Assembly (NCBI GenBank): GCA_029261615.1
Contig: JAJDAX010000104.1
Span: forward strand, 1-6,472
Source: Nitrospinaceae bacterium
GTDB lineage: Bacteria; Nitrospinota; Nitrospinia; Nitrospinales; Nitrospinaceae
Direction of reading: 5' to 3'
Length of the DNA stretch: 6,472 nt
Shown: positions 6,170 through 6,472 of the stretch, in pieces
Layout: each line of letters starts with the position of its first letter
Numbering within the stretch: the stretch's first letter is position 1
Made by a program: the position numbers and the translations under genes
The notes under the pieces: model-generated
Told to the model about the DNA's origin: nothing
Databases searched by the model: none
What the model saw: the letters and a program-made list of their open reading frames with translations, nothing else

Positions 6170-6472
6170 ATGAACCTCGAAATTCTCAACAACATTGACA
6201 TTCTCTGCCGTGAAAAAGGCATTGACCGCGATACCTTGATTGAAGCGTTGAAAACGGCTGTCGAGGCTGCGGGTCGAAAAAGGTTCCCACACATCGAGAC
6301 CCTCAAGGGTAACTTTTCTGAAGAAACCGGAGAAGTTCAGATTCTCACCGAAAAAACGGTGGTCGAAACTGTCGACGACCCGGAACAGGAAATCAGCCTC
6401 GAAGATGCTGTAAAGCTGGTCCCAGAAGCGGAGATGGGTGAAAAAGTTCTGGCAGCCCTTGAGCTTGAAAAC
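6170..6472 (+). CDS. nusA: NusA, transcription elongation/termination factor (N-terminal part)
   Basis: The reading frame starts at ATG 6170 and runs off the window after 101 codons. NusA binds RNA polymerase, promotes pausing and hairpin termination, and takes part in antitermination complexes. The visible part is the polymerase-binding N-terminal domain. It has the opening MNLEILNNIDILCREKGI, the helix D-x-L-I-E-A-L-K-T-A-V-E-A-A-G-R-K-R-F, a strand F-S-E-E-T-G-E-V-Q-I and the segment V-V-E-T-V-D-D-P-E-Q-E-I-S-L-E-D-A, where NusA proteins carry 'V-x-x-v-x-d-p-x-x-e-i-s-l-x-e-A'. The S1, KH and any C-terminal domains lie outside. The three-base gap after the rimP stop suggests translational coupling, and only a weak AGAG is seen upstream. 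Confidence 0.95.
   Translation, partial: MNLEILNNIDILCREKGIDRDTLIEALKTAVEAAGRKRFPHIETLKGNFSEETGEVQILTEKTVVETVDDPEQEISLEDAVKLVPEAEMGEKVLAALELEN

Overview
The window looks like a chromosomal housekeeping segment of a Gram-negative (diderm) bacterium. LolA (periplasmic lipoprotein carrier) and RseP (inner-membrane site-2 protease) both imply an outer membrane, and the ProRS is the bacterial type with an internal editing domain. Base composition looks close to balanced, and start sites mostly lack strong Shine-Dalgarno sequences. I cannot name the organism from this. A Nitrospinota-like or deltaproteobacteria-like lineage is a guess based on overall protein flavour, not a measurement.

All recognised genes are on the + strand. 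Positions 1-1910 hold the end of lolA, a complete rseP and a small conserved-type protein of unknown function, tightly packed. After a 93-base gap containing one hairpin comes a 586-residue fusion of phosphoenolpyruvate mutase and a nucleotidyltransferase-like domain (2004-3764), then proS (3809-5518) 44 bases later. The spacing from lolA to proS allows a single transcript. The region after proS (5519-5704) is rich in structure. It has two mutually exclusive hairpins, a strong intrinsic terminator nested inside a longer inverted repeat, a GC palindrome, and a small hairpin over the probable rimP ribosome binding site. Then come rimP and the start of nusA, 3 bases apart, which is the classic bacterial rimP-nusA pair.

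Most of the content is ordinary envelope maintenance (lolA, rseP), tRNA charging (proS), 30S maturation (rimP) and transcription elongation (nusA). The exception is the phosphonate enzyme. PEP mutase makes the C-P bond of phosphonopyruvate. The fused C-terminal domain resembles enzymes that activate phosphonates (or phosphocholine) as CMP derivatives for transfer to surface polymers. Its PEP mutase half keeps every catalytic residue I could map. Its nucleotidyltransferase half departs from the canonical signature at three positions. No phosphonopyruvate decarboxylase, transaminase or transferase gene is present in the window, so the rest of the pathway must lie elsewhere or the fusion does something different. 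This is the most interesting item here. I found no mobile element, CRISPR array, tRNA or rRNA.
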